NCBI GenBank assembly: GCA_016125335.1
Contig: WGLY01000025.1
Coordinates: forward strand, 124,001-188,000
Source: Frankiales bacterium
Lineage (GTDB): Bacteria > Actinomycetota > Actinomycetes > S36-B12 > CAIYMF01
Length of the DNA: 64,000 nucleotides
Reading direction: 5' to 3'
Each line of letters starts with the position of its first letter. Position 1 is the stretch's first letter. The notes beneath the pieces were generated by a model that did no database searches, had not been told where the DNA came from, and worked only from the letters and a program-made list of their open reading frames with translations. Positions 1-8,030 of the stretch are shown one piece after another. Made by a program: the position numbers and the translations under genes.

Positions 1-656
1 TATCCCGCGAGGCGGTCGATGCCCGCGCTCATGTCCTGCGGCCCGGTGACCGTGCCGACCACGCTGCGACCGGACGCCAGCAGGTGGCGGACCGCGAGGG
101 TGGCCCCCGCGACGTTGTCGTTGTCGACGTACCGGATCTCCTCGTCGGGCACGACGGGCCGGCCGCCGACGACGAACGGCACGCCGCGTCGACGGAACGA
201 CCGCGGCCACGGATCGTCCTGGGCGTGCTCGGAGATGAGCAGGACCCCGTCGATCGGTGCCGTGGCGAGGTAGCGGTCGACGCGTCCGCGGTCGGACGTG
301 GACTGCGCCATCAGCAGCAGCATGTGCAGGCCTGCGGCCTGGCACTCCTGGTTGATGCCGCGGACGATGCCGCTGAAGAACGGGTCGCCGAACACGCGGT
401 GGTCCGGCTCGGCCACCACGAGGGCGACCGTGTCGGTGCGGCGGGTCACGAGCGAGCGGGCGGCATGGTTGGGCGTGTAGCCCAGCTGCGTCACGGCGGC
501 CTCGACCCGGGCGCGCAGCTCCGCGTCGACGCTCGGCAGCCCGTTGACCACGCGCGACACGGTCGCCCGGGACACGCCTGCGAGCGCCGCCACCTGCTCG
601 AGGTTGGGTCGCCCGCTCGCCGCGTCTCGCCGCTGCACGCCAGGAGTCTGCTGCAT
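1..656 (-). CDS. LacI-family transcriptional regulator (partial, C-terminus outside window)
   Basis: This is a DNA-binding repressor of the LacI/GalR type, probably controlling a sugar-uptake or glycosidase locus beyond the window edge. The ATG at 656 opens a frame with a typical LacI helix-turn-helix at about residues 18-42 (LEQVAALAGVSRATVSRVVN), the hinge segment with LGYTPN, and then a periplasmic-binding-like ligand domain containing the subdomain around VDNDN near residue 185. About 218 residues are present; the family is usually 330-350 residues, so roughly a third is missing. It follows dnaJ in the same direction with a 10-bp gap. The inducer cannot be inferred from the sequence. Confidence 0.9.
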   Translation of the reverse strand, partial: MQQTPGVQRRDAASGRPNLEQVAALAGVSRATVSRVVNGLPSVDAELRARVEAAVTQLGYTPNHAARSLVTRRTDTVALVVAEPDHRVFGDPFFSGIVRGINQECQAAGLHMLLLMAQSTSDRGRVDRYLATAPIDGVLLISEHAQDDPWPRSFRRRGVPFVVGGRPVVPDEEIRYVDNDNVAGATLAVRHLLASGRSVVGTVTGPQDMSAGIDRLAG

Positions 657-666
657 CGGCACCCGG

Positions 667-1788
667 TCAGGAGTTGAAGGCGTCCTTGAGGCGCGAGAAC
701 AGGCCGCCGTGGCTCGCGTTGGACTGGACCGCCCCGGCGGGGCGCTCCTCGTCGCGCAGGGCCGCCAGCTCGCGCAGCAGCTCGGTCTGGCGCTCGTCGA
801 GCTTGGTCGGCGTCACGACGTCGACGTGCACGTGGAGGTCGCCGCGGCCGGCGCCGCGCAGGTGCGCGACCCCCTTCTGGCGCAGGGTGATGACGTGGCC
901 GGACTGCGTGCCCGGGCGCACGTCGAGCGACTCGGCGCCGTCGAGCGACTCGAGCTCGATCGTGGTGCCCAGCGCCGCCGCCGTCATGGGCAGCGAGACC
1001 GTGCAGTGCAGGTCGTCGCCCTGCCGCGTGAAGACCTCGTGCGGGGCCTCCACCACCTCGAGGTAGAGGTCGCCGGCGGGGCCGCCGCCGGGCCCGACCT
1101 CCCCCTCGCCGGACAGCTGGATGCGGGTGCCGGTGTCGACGCCGGGCGGCACCTTCACCGTGAGCGTGCGGCGGGTGCGCACCCGGCCCTCGCCCGAGCA
1201 CTCCGGGCAGGGGTGCGGGATCAGGTTGCCGTAGCCCTGGCACTGCGGGCACGGGCGCGAGGTCATCACCTGGCCGAGGAACGAGCGCTGCACGGACTGT
1301 ACCTCGCCGCGACCGTGGCACATCGAGCACGGGACCGGCTCGGTGCCCTCCGCGGTGCCTGCACCGGAGCACACCCCGCACACCACCGCGGTGTCGACGG
1401 TGAGCTCGCGGGTCGCCCCGAACGTCGCCTCGGCCAGGGTCACCTGGAGGCGGATCAGCGCGTCCTTGCCCCGCGCCGCGCGCGGGCGCGGGCCGCGGGA
1501 CTGGGTGCCGAAGAACGCGTCCATGATGTCGCCGAAGCCGAAGCCCTGGCCGAACCCGCTCGGGCCGCCGCCACCGCGCGGGTCGCCGCCGAGGTCGTAC
1601 ATCTGGCGCTTGTCCGGGTCGGAGAGCACCTCGTATGCGGCGGTGACCTCCTTGAAGCGGTCCTGCGTCTCCGGGTCCGGGTTGACGTCCGGGTGCAGCT
1701 CGCGCGCGAGCCGCCGGTAGGCGCGCTTGATCTCCTCGGACGTCGCGTCGCGCGACACGCCGAGGACCCCGTAGTAGTCGGTGGCCAC
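667..1788 (-). CDS. dnaJ: Molecular chaperone DnaJ (DnaJ2-type, hrcA-linked)
   Basis: This is an Hsp40 co-chaperone that stimulates the DnaK ATPase and delivers unfolded clients in the cytoplasm. The J-domain occupies about residues 1-70, with the HPD tripeptide at 32-34. A Gly/Phe-rich linker follows at about 71-92. The zinc domain has four CxxCxGxG repeats, with cysteine pairs near 137/140, 154/157, 180/183 and 194/197, and the C-terminal substrate-binding domain follows. The length of 373 residues is normal. It lies 8 bp downstream of hrcA. Many actinobacteria carry a second dnaJ in the dnaK operon; this hrcA-linked copy corresponds to the one usually called dnaJ2. Regulation is likely by HrcA at the upstream CIRCE. 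Confidence 0.96.
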   Translation of the reverse strand: MATDYYGVLGVSRDATSEEIKRAYRRLARELHPDVNPDPETQDRFKEVTAAYEVLSDPDKRQMYDLGGDPRGGGGPSGFGQGFGFGDIMDAFFGTQSRGPRPRAARGKDALIRLQVTLAEATFGATRELTVDTAVVCGVCSGAGTAEGTEPVPCSMCHGRGEVQSVQRSFLGQVMTSRPCPQCQGYGNLIPHPCPECSGEGRVRTRRTLTVKVPPGVDTGTRIQLSGEGEVGPGGGPAGDLYLEVVEAPHEVFTRQGDDLHCTVSLPMTAAALGTTIELESLDGAESLDVRPGTQSGHVITLRQKGVAHLRGAGRGDLHVHVDVVTPTKLDERQTELLRELAALRDEERPAGAVQSNASHGGLFSRLKDAFNS

Positions 1789-1796
1789 CGTGCTCC

Positions 1797-2819
1797 CTAC
1801 TGCTGGTCGGTGAGGATGCGCCCGAGGTAGCGGGCGACGGCGCGCACCGAACCCATCGTCCCGGGGTAGTCCATGCGGGTCGGGCCGACGACGCCGAGCT
1901 GCGCGACGACCTCGTCGCCGCGCGCGTAGCCGACCGTGACGACGGAGGTGGAGGTGAGCCCCTCGACCTCGTTCTCCCGGCCGATGCGCACCGTGAGCGC
2001 GTCGCTGGAGCGGCTCTCGCCCAGCAGGCGCAGCAGCACCATCTGCTCCTCGAGCGCCTCGAGGACGGGTCGCACGGCGCCGTTGAAGTCCTCGTCGAAC
2101 GTCGCGAGGTTGGCGGTGCCCGCGAGCATCACGCGCTCCTCGTGCCGCTCGACGACGGTCTCGATGAGCGTCGCGACGACCGCGCTCACCGCGCGGCGCT
2201 CCTCGGCCTCGAAGCCGTCGGCGAGGTCGCCCACGCGCTCGGCGACGTCGACGAGCCGCACCCCCACGACGGCGTCGAGCAGCCGCGTGCGCAGCCGGCC
2301 GAGCAGGTCGTCGTCGATCGGCGCGCCGGTCTCGACCACGCGCTGCTCCACCCGGCCGGTGTCGGCGATGAGCACGAGCAGCACCCGCGTGGGGACGATG
2401 CCGACGAGCTCGATGTGTCGCACCGTGGAACGGGTGAGCGACGGGTACTGGATCAGCGCGACCTGCCGGGTGAGCTGCGCGAGCAGCCGGACCGACCGGG
2501 TCATGACGTCGTCGAGGTCGACGGCGCCGTCGAGGAACGAGCCGATCGCCCGTCGCTCGGCCGCGGAGAGCGGCTTGACCTGCGAGAGCCGGTCGACGAA
2601 CACGCGGTAGCCCTGGTCGGTGGGGACCCGGCCGGCGCTGGTGTGCGGCTGCGCGATGAGCCCCTCGTCCTCGAGGGCGGCCATGTCGTTGCGGATCGTG
2701 GCCGGGCTCACGCCGAGGGCGTGGCGCTCCACCAGGCTGCGCGACCCGACCGGCTCGTGCGTGGCGACGTAGTCCTCGACGATCGCGCGCAGCACGGCGA
2801 GGCGACGGTCCTCCACCAC
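1797..2819 (-). CDS. hrcA: Heat-inducible transcription repressor HrcA
   Basis: HrcA represses heat-shock genes by binding CIRCE operators. The start is set at the GTG at 2819, which is preceded by a strong AGGAGG Shine-Dalgarno 8 nt upstream. It yields 340 residues, the usual family length. A longer in-frame start at 2888 would lie inside the CIRCE operator and is rejected. The protein begins with a winged helix ([16 protein letters not shown], then the [16 protein letters not shown] recognition region) and continues into the GAF-like dimerisation domain. It forms an operon with dnaJ and is expected to repress itself. Confidence 0.96.
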   Translation of the reverse strand: MVEDRRLAVLRAIVEDYVATHEPVGSRSLVERHALGVSPATIRNDMAALEDEGLIAQPHTSAGRVPTDQGYRVFVDRLSQVKPLSAAERRAIGSFLDGAVDLDDVMTRSVRLLAQLTRQVALIQYPSLTRSTVRHIELVGIVPTRVLLVLIADTGRVEQRVVETGAPIDDDLLGRLRTRLLDAVVGVRLVDVAERVGDLADGFEAEERRAVSAVVATLIETVVERHEERVMLAGTANLATFDEDFNGAVRPVLEALEEQMVLLRLLGESRSSDALTVRIGRENEVEGLTSTSVVTVGYARGDEVVAQLGVVGPTRMDYPGTMGSVRAVARYLGRILTDQQ

Positions 2820-2881
2820 GGGCGGCACCTCCTGTCGACGCACGGACGGGACGGGACGGGCGCGCGGCGCCGGGGCACCGC

Positions 2882-2908
2882 CTGGCACTCGCGCCGACCG
2901 AGTGCCAA
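2882..2908 (-). promoter_or_regulatory. CIRCE operator for HrcA
   Basis: A 9-nt arm at 2882-2890 and its complement at 2900-2908 are separated by exactly 9 nt. Read on the minus strand the arms are TTGGCACTC and GAGTGCCAG, one or two bases from the CIRCE consensus TTAGCACTC-N9-GAGTGCTAA. It sits about 63 bp upstream of the hrcA start, where HrcA would block transcription of hrcA-dnaJ. Confidence 0.93.
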
Positions 2909-3018
2909 GTCTACGACGCGGCGAGCGCTCCCGCCGCCGCGGCGCGGCGCGGCCGGGGGTCGACGCCGGGTCCGCCTACAGTCGAGCGGTCCGCGTCCCG
3001 CCCACCCGGAGGAAGCCC

Positions 3019-3096
3019 GTGCCCGTCCGTCGCCGCCGGCCCGGGGCCCGCCGTCACCCCGGCGCCGGAGCCTCACCCACGGCAGGCCGCCGATGA
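3019..3096 (+). CDS. Possible 25-residue upstream ORF overlapping the DUF3097 start
   Basis: A GTG at 3019 is preceded by a strong GGAGGAA at 3008-3014. The frame reads an Arg/Pro/Ala-rich peptide and stops with a TGA at 3094-3096, overlapping the ATG of the DUF3097 gene as ATGA. The main gene has only a weak ribosome site of its own, so translational coupling is possible. There is no recognisable domain. It could be chance in such GC-rich DNA. Confidence 0.3.
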   Translation: MPVRRRRPGARRHPGAGASPTAGRR

Positions 3097-3941
3097 GCGA
3101 CCGCTACGGGCGCGACGTGCTCGCGGCCGACCCGCACGCCCCGCGCCGCCGCGTCGTGGCCGAGGTCGAGGCCGTGCCGGACCTCGTGGCCGAGTGCGCC
3201 GAGTCCGGCTTCTGCGGCGCGGTGGTGGGCCTGGAGAAGGGCACCGACGGCTGGGCCGTGGTGCTGGAGGACCGGCACGGGACGCGCCGCCCCTTCGCGC
3301 TGCGACCCGCCGCGTTCCTCGTCGACGGCGAGCCGGTGACGCTCGTGCGGCCGCAGCCGACGGCGGCACGCACCGGCCCGGCACGCACGGCGTCGGGCTC
3401 CTTGGCCGTCGCGGACCTGCGCGCGCGCACCGCCCGCGGCTCGCGGATCTGGGTCGAGGGCCTGCACGACGCCGAGCTGGTGGAGCGCGTGTGGGGCCAC
3501 GACCTGCGGGTCGAGGGCGTGGTGGTGGAGCCGCTGCACGGCGCCGACGACCTCGTCGCGCTCGTGGACGGCTTCGCCCCCGGCCCGGGCCGGCGGCTCG
3601 GCGTGCTGCTCGACCACCTCGTGCCCGGGTCGAAGGAGACGCGGATCGCCGAGGAGGTCCGGCGCCGCCACCCCGTGCACATCACGGTGCTCGGCCACCC
3701 CTACGTCGACGTGTGGCAGGCGATCCGCCCCCAGGTGCTGGGCATCGAGGCGTGGCCGGTCGTGCCGCCGGGGCGGCCGTGGAAGAACGGCGTCCTCGCC
3801 GCCCTCGGCCGGCCCTCGAGCACTCCCGAGGACGTCGCGTCCGGATGGCGGTGGCTGCTGGGTCATGTGCGGACGTACGCCGACCTCGAGCCGAGCCTGC
3901 TGGGCCGGGTGGAGGAGCTCATCGACGCGGTCACGGCCTGA
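3093..3941 (+). CDS. DUF3097 family protein
   Basis: This is a 282-residue protein recognised as the actinobacterial DUF3097 family, whose function is unknown. It starts MSDRYGRDVLA at the ATG at 3093. It has a small N-terminal beta domain up to about residue 80 that resembles a nucleic-acid-binding fold only loosely. A central stretch around residues 113-165 reads WVEGLHDAELVERVWG and then EPLHGADDL, whose EG...D pattern is reminiscent of a TOPRIM fold; that is my inference and is not established. It is transcribed divergently from hrcA. A TACAGT -10-like hexamer lies at 2975-2980. Confidence 0.85.
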   Translation: MSDRYGRDVLAADPHAPRRRVVAEVEAVPDLVAECAESGFCGAVVGLEKGTDGWAVVLEDRHGTRRPFALRPAAFLVDGEPVTLVRPQPTAARTGPARTASGSLAVADLRARTARGSRIWVEGLHDAELVERVWGHDLRVEGVVVEPLHGADDLVALVDGFAPGPGRRLGVLLDHLVPGSKETRIAEEVRRRHPVHITVLGHPYVDVWQAIRPQVLGIEAWPVVPPGRPWKNGVLAALGRPSSTPEDVASGWRWLLGHVRTYADLEPSLLGRVEELIDAVTA

Positions 3942-4115
3942 CCTCACCCCGGATCGCGGCCCCGCGCGCCTGCTCCGCCCCGCCTCCTCCGTACGGGCGG
4001 GTCCTCTCGTCCGACCGGCGAGATCCCCCCACTGCGGCGTCAAGATCGCTACGGTGACGACACAGGTCGCGCCGCGTCGGGCAGGCCGCGCCCGAGTCCG
4101 AGGAGGAACGCCCCC

Positions 4116-4997
4116 ATGACCGACCAGTTCCCGCCCGAGGGCGAGCCCACGCCGCCCGGTGGCGAGTCGACCCCGCCGCCTCCGCCCCCGCCTCCCCCGC
4201 CGCCGCCCGCAGCCGGCGGAACCCCGCCGCCCCCGCCTCCCCCGCCGCCGCCGGCAGGAGGCGGGATGCCTCCCGCACCGGCGTACGCCACCGACCCCGC
4301 CACCGCGCCGTGGTCGGTCGGCAACGCCTTCACTTACGCCTGGGCCAAGTTCCAGCAGTACCTGTCCGCGATCCTCATCGCGATGCTGATCCTGTTCGTG
4401 ATCGGCGCGATCATCTCGTTCATCTGGTTCGTCGTGATCGGCATGCTCACCCGCGCGTTCTCCTCCACGGAGACGATCAGCGGCATCACCGTCACGACCG
4501 CGTCGCCCGGGTTCTTCATCACCCTGGTGCTCGGGGCCCTCGGCGCGCTCGTCTACTACACGGTCTACGGCTTCATCCAGGCAGCCATCGCCCGGGCGGC
4601 CCTGGCGATCACCGAGGGCCGTCCCGTCGACACCGCGCTGATCCTGTCCACCGACAAGCTCGGTCCGATCATCGTGACCGCTTTCCTGGTGTCGGTGTTC
4701 ACGGCCATCGGCTACCTGTTCTGCGGGATCGGCTCCCTCGTGGTGTCGTTCTTCCTGACGTTCACGTTCTACTTCCTGCTCGACCAGAACCTCGCGCCGT
4801 TCGACGCCATCAAGGCGAGCTTCAACCTGGTCAAGGACAACCTCGCTGACGTGTTCATCCTGTTCATCGTCTCCGCGGTGGTCACCTTCATCGGGTTCCT
4901 CCTCTGCTTCGTCGGCATCATCGTCGCGGCGCCGCTCGTCGTGATCGCCACGGCGTTCACGTACAAGAAGCTGACCAACCAGGCGGTCGCCGCCTGA
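4116..4997 (+). CDS. Proline-rich N-terminus multi-pass membrane protein
   Basis: This 293-residue membrane protein has no assigned function. Residues 1-65 are disordered, with two runs of consecutive prolines (about 20-32 and 38-47). Four to five hydrophobic segments follow, near residues 86-112, 134-162, 185-222 and 245-282. The ILSTDKLGPI and APFDAIKASFNLVKDN segments between them resemble actinobacterial integral membrane proteins with a proline-rich cytoplasmic N-terminus. A good GGAGGAA ribosome site precedes the ATG, and a TACGGT hexamer at 4050-4055 is a plausible -10. It is followed by a strong hairpin and is probably monocistronic. Confidence 0.8.
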   Translation: MTDQFPPEGEPTPPGGESTPPPPPPPPPPPPAAGGTPPPPPPPPPPAGGGMPPAPAYATDPATAPWSVGNAFTYAWAKFQQYLSAILIAMLILFVIGAIISFIWFVVIGMLTRAFSSTETISGITVTTASPGFFITLVLGALGALVYYTVYGFIQAAIARAALAITEGRPVDTALILSTDKLGPIIVTAFLVSVFTAIGYLFCGIGSLVVSFFLTFTFYFLLDQNLAPFDAIKASFNLVKDNLADVFILFIVSAVVTFIGFLLCFVGIIVAAPLVVIATAFTYKKLTNQAVAA

Positions 4998-5021
4998 GCG
5001 GTCGGTCGCCAGCAGTCCGCA

Positions 5022-5059
5022 GGTGAGGGGCGGGACCCGTGAGGGTCCCGCCCCTCACC
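5022..5059 (+). terminator. Strong hairpin terminator after the membrane-protein gene
   Basis: A perfect 17-bp stem (5022-5038 with 5043-5059) and a 4-nt loop lie 25 bp after the stop at 4997. There is no clear U-tract, as is common for actinobacterial terminators. Confidence 0.8.
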
Positions 5060-5066
5060 CATGTCA

Positions 5067-5113
5067 CTGGTGACACGGCCGCTTCTCGGTGCCCGTAGCG
5101 GCCGTGTCACCAG
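5067..5113. repeat. Second perfect 17-bp inverted repeat, 13-nt spacer
   Basis: Arm 5067-5083 (beginning CTGGTGACACGG) is exactly complementary to 5097-5113. It starts 8 bp after the previous hairpin and ends 81 bp before the next gene. It could be a tandem terminator or an operator for the DUF4870 gene. Confidence 0.7.
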
Positions 5114-5194
5114 CGATGTGCACATGCGGGATCGGCGCCCCGCCCCCACCATGGGAGGACGTCGGCCGCCGGCCGGCACCGGGGAAGGAGGGCG

Positions 5195-5635
5195 ATGACG
5201 CGTCGCGAGGGCGACCTGCCCCCGGGCGACCCGCCGCCCCGCCCCCACCACGAGACGACGCCGGGGGCGCCGCCGTTCGGCCGACCCCCGATGGGCGAGG
5301 ACGAGGGCCCGCTGACCCCGCACGAGGAGCGGCTCTACTCGATGCTCGCGCACCTGTCCCAGGTGGCGGGGCTGGTGGTGGCGCCCATGCTGCTCATGGC
5401 CATGCTCGGACGGCGCTCCCTGTTCGTCGACCGCAACGCCCGCGAGGCGTTCAACCACCAGGTCACGTACGTCGTGCTGGTCGTGGCCGGCGGCGTCGCC
5501 GCGCTGCGCGGCGACGGCGTGGTGCCGGTCGCCGTGGCGGTCGGCTACGGCCTGGTCTTCGCCGCCCTCGCCGCCCTGCGCTCGTGGCGCGGTGCGCTGT
5601 TCCACTACCCGCTGGCCATCCCCTTCCTGCGCTGA
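5195..5635 (+). CDS. DUF4870 domain-containing membrane protein
   Basis: This is a 146-residue protein of the DUF4870 (Tic20-like) family, small membrane proteins of unknown function. After a Pro-rich, disordered first 35 residues come the family hallmarks: EERLYSMLAHLSQVAG leading into the first membrane helix, FVDRNAREAFNHQ (the usual H/N-R-x-A-x-x-x-x-x-N-x-Q block), further helices, and the closing FHYPLAIPFLR. The ATG at 5195 is preceded by GGAAGGAGG. It converges with hemW. Confidence 0.88.
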   Translation: MTRREGDLPPGDPPPRPHHETTPGAPPFGRPPMGEDEGPLTPHEERLYSMLAHLSQVAGLVVAPMLLMAMLGRRSLFVDRNAREAFNHQVTYVVLVVAGGVAALRGDGVVPVAVAVGYGLVFAALAALRSWRGALFHYPLAIPFLR

Positions 5636-5638
5636 CGG

Positions 5639-5670
5639 CGCGGGCCCGGGCCCGCGGGCGCGGGCCCGCG
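5639..5670. terminator. Probable bidirectional terminator between convergent genes
   Basis: The 36-bp gap between the DUF4870 stop and the hemW stop is filled by GC palindromes. The longest pairing is a 10-bp perfect stem, 5639-5648 with 5661-5670, with shorter alternatives inside. Confidence 0.55.
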
Positions 5671-5671
5671 G

Positions 5672-6889
5672 TCAGTCGACGAGGTCGCGCACGAGCGCGT
5701 CGGCCAGCAGGCGCCCGCGCAGCGTGAGCACGAGCCGGCCCTCGTCGAGGGCGGCCGGCTCCGCGAGACCGTCCCGCACGGCGCGGCTCGCCGCCGCGCG
5801 ACCGTCGTCGTGCAGCAGCGCGAGCGGCAGGCCCTCCCGCAGCCGCACCCGCAGGAGCACGTCCTCGACCCGCCGGTCCTCGGCGTCGAGCAGCTCGCGG
5901 GCCTGGGCCGGGCTGGCCCCCGACTGCAGCCGCTCGGCGTACGCCTTGGGGTGCCGCACGTTCCACCACCGCACCCCGCCCACGTGCGAGTGCGCACCGG
6001 GCCCGATCCCCCACCAGTGCTCGCCCCGCCAGTAGCCGAGGTTGTGCCGGCACTCGCCGCCGGGCCGCGCCCAGTTGCTCACCTCGTACCAGGCCAGGCC
6101 CGCGGCCGAGAGCGTCTCGTCGACCTGCACGTAGCGGTCGGCCGCGACGTCGTCGTCGACGTCGGGCAGCTCGCCCCGGCGGATCCGGGCGGCCAGGCGC
6201 GTGCCGTCCTCCACGATGAGCGAGTACGCCGACACGTGGTCCACCCCGCTGGCGACGGCGTCGCCCAACGTGACGGCCAGGTCGTCCGCGGTCTCCCCCG
6301 GCGTCGCGTAGATGAGGTCGACGCTCACGTGCTCGAACCCGGCCGCCCGCGCCTCGGCCACGGTCGCCACCGCCCGGCCCGGCGTGTGCGTGCGGTCGAG
6401 CACCGCCAGCACGTGCGGCGCGCTGCTCTGCAGCCCGAACGACACGCGCGTGAAGCCGCTCTCGCGCAGGGCCGCGAGGCCTTCGGCGTCGATCGAGTCG
6501 GGGTTGGCCTCGGTGGTCACCTCGGCGCCGGGCGCGAGGCCGAACTCGTCGCGCACCGTCGCGAGCACCCGAGCGAGGTCGGCCGGGGGCAGCAGGGTGG
6601 GCGTGCCGCCGCCGACGAAGACGGACCCGACCGGCAGGTCGCGGTCGCCGAGCACCCGGCGCGCGAGCCGCACCTCGGCCACGGCCTGCTCGGCGTACGT
6701 CGACCGCGAGACGCCGGGCCCGAGCTCGTCGGCGGTGTAGGTGTTGAAGTCGCAGTAGCCGCACCGCGTGGAGCAGAACGGCACGTGGAGGTACAGCCGG
6801 AACGGGCGCGAGCCCAGCTCGGCCAGCGCCGCCGCCGGCAGCGACCCGTCCGTGGGCGCGGGATCTCCCGGAGGCGGCTGGGACGGCAC
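5672..6889 (-). CDS. hemW: Radical SAM heme chaperone HemW
   Basis: This is a 405-residue radical-SAM protein of the HemN-like HemW family, thought to bind heme and deliver it to proteins rather than act as a coproporphyrinogen dehydrogenase. The cluster motif CxxxCxxC is present at C39, C43 and C46 (FCSTRCGYC), followed by the glycine-rich SAM region GGGTPTLL. In HemN an extra cysteine follows directly; here the next residues are DFNTY, as in HemW. The C-terminal HemN_C domain is present. It lies 20 bp downstream of the LivH-type permease gene. Older annotations call the family oxygen-independent coproporphyrinogen III oxidase. Confidence 0.93.
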   Translation of the reverse strand: MPSQPPPGDPAPTDGSLPAAALAELGSRPFRLYLHVPFCSTRCGYCDFNTYTADELGPGVSRSTYAEQAVAEVRLARRVLGDRDLPVGSVFVGGGTPTLLPPADLARVLATVRDEFGLAPGAEVTTEANPDSIDAEGLAALRESGFTRVSFGLQSSAPHVLAVLDRTHTPGRAVATVAEARAAGFEHVSVDLIYATPGETADDLAVTLGDAVASGVDHVSAYSLIVEDGTRLAARIRRGELPDVDDDVAADRYVQVDETLSAAGLAWYEVSNWARPGGECRHNLGYWRGEHWWGIGPGAHSHVGGVRWWNVRHPKAYAERLQSGASPAQARELLDAEDRRVEDVLLRVRLREGLPLALLHDDGRAAASRAVRDGLAEPAALDEGRLVLTLRGRLLADALVRDLVD

Positions 6890-6909
6890 GCCGCGACCCT
6901 ACGCCGCGC

Positions 6910-7959
6910 TCAGACGTTGTCCTGCACGCGCGTGCCCAGGATCCCCTCGGGCCGGAACACCATCACCAGGATGAGCACGGAGAACACCACGGTCTGGCTC
7001 CACCCCTGGCCCAGGCCGTAGGGCAGGCCGTCGTTGAACGCCTGGATCTCGCCGATGAGGTAGCCGCCGAGCACCGCACCGGGCAGGTTGCCGACGCCGC
7101 CCAGCACGGCTGCGGTGAACGCGATGAGGCCGAACTGGTAGCCGTCGGAGTAGTTCGTGTTGCCGAAGGTGGCGAAGTACAGCAGGCCCGCGGCGCCGGC
7201 CATCGCGCCGCCCACCGCGAAGGTGAACGCGATCGTGCGGTCGACGTCGATGCCCATGAGCCGCGCGGCGTCGTGGTCCTGCGACGTGGCCCGCATGGCC
7301 AGGCCCCGCCGCGTGCGCCGCACCACGAACGACAACGCCAGCAGCAGCGGGATCGTGGCGCCGGTGATGACGATGCTCGACCAGGCGATCGAGACCGGGC
7401 CGATCCGCAGGCCGTCGTTGGGCACCACGGTCGACCACGTGCGCTGCCCGGACCCGTTGAGCAGCAGGCCGAGCCACTGGAACACGAAGCTGAGCCCCAC
7501 GGCCGCGATGAGGGCGGTGACCCGCGGCGCCCTCCGAAGCCGGCGGAACACCAGCCGCTCGGCGGTGACGTTCACCCCCGCGCCCAGCGCCATCACGACC
7601 GCCATGACCACCAGCGCGAGCAGCCAGTTGCGCAGCCCGGGAGCGTCGGCGCCGAAGTGCTGCACGAGGAGGATGGAGGAGGCCACCGAGGCGAGCATGA
7701 ACAGGTCGCCGTGGGCGAAGTTGATCAGCCCGATGATCCCGTACACCAGCGTGTAGCCCAGTGCGATGAGCGCGTAGAGCGAGCCGGAGCGCAGGCCGGC
7801 CACGGCGACGGCCACCCACTGCTCGGGCGCCGCGACCAGGTTCCACACCAGCCACGCCGCGAGGGCGACGAGCAGCAGCACGCCGAGGTAGCGGCCGACC
7901 CGGGTGCGCAGTGCGAGGACGGGACGCGAGTCGGCGATCTCCGGGGTGGTGATGGTCAC
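6910..7959 (-). CDS. Branched-chain amino acid ABC transporter permease (LivH-type)
   Basis: This 349-residue inner-membrane permease belongs to the LivH/BPD_transp_2 family. The signature segments are GSLYALIALGYTLVYGI and INFAHGDLFML near the start of the core domain, GLAMRATSQDHDAARLMGI (the loop that contacts the ATPase), and GGVGNLPGAVLGGYLIG near the C-terminus. About eight hydrophobic helices can be counted. No partner genes (LivM, LivG, LivF or a binding protein) are nearby: the upstream neighbour is an acyl-CoA ligase and the downstream one hemW. The substrate is therefore uncertain; branched-chain amino acids, amides or urea are all served by this family. Confidence 0.88.
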   Translation of the reverse strand: MTITTPEIADSRPVLALRTRVGRYLGVLLLVALAAWLVWNLVAAPEQWVAVAVAGLRSGSLYALIALGYTLVYGIIGLINFAHGDLFMLASVASSILLVQHFGADAPGLRNWLLALVVMAVVMALGAGVNVTAERLVFRRLRRAPRVTALIAAVGLSFVFQWLGLLLNGSGQRTWSTVVPNDGLRIGPVSIAWSSIVITGATIPLLLALSFVVRRTRRGLAMRATSQDHDAARLMGIDVDRTIAFTFAVGGAMAGAAGLLYFATFGNTNYSDGYQFGLIAFTAAVLGGVGNLPGAVLGGYLIGEIQAFNDGLPYGLGQGWSQTVVFSVLILVMVFRPEGILGTRVQDNV

Positions 7960-8030
7960 GCGTGCGGGATCCGTCCTGCACGACGGCGCCCGCGCCGGTG
8001 CGGGGCCGGGACGCGGGCGCCGGCCACGGG

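Noticed and set aside
4170-4265. C-rich, repeat-like DNA resembling a regulatory tract
   Set aside because: It is the coding sequence for poly-proline runs in the membrane protein at 4116-4997.
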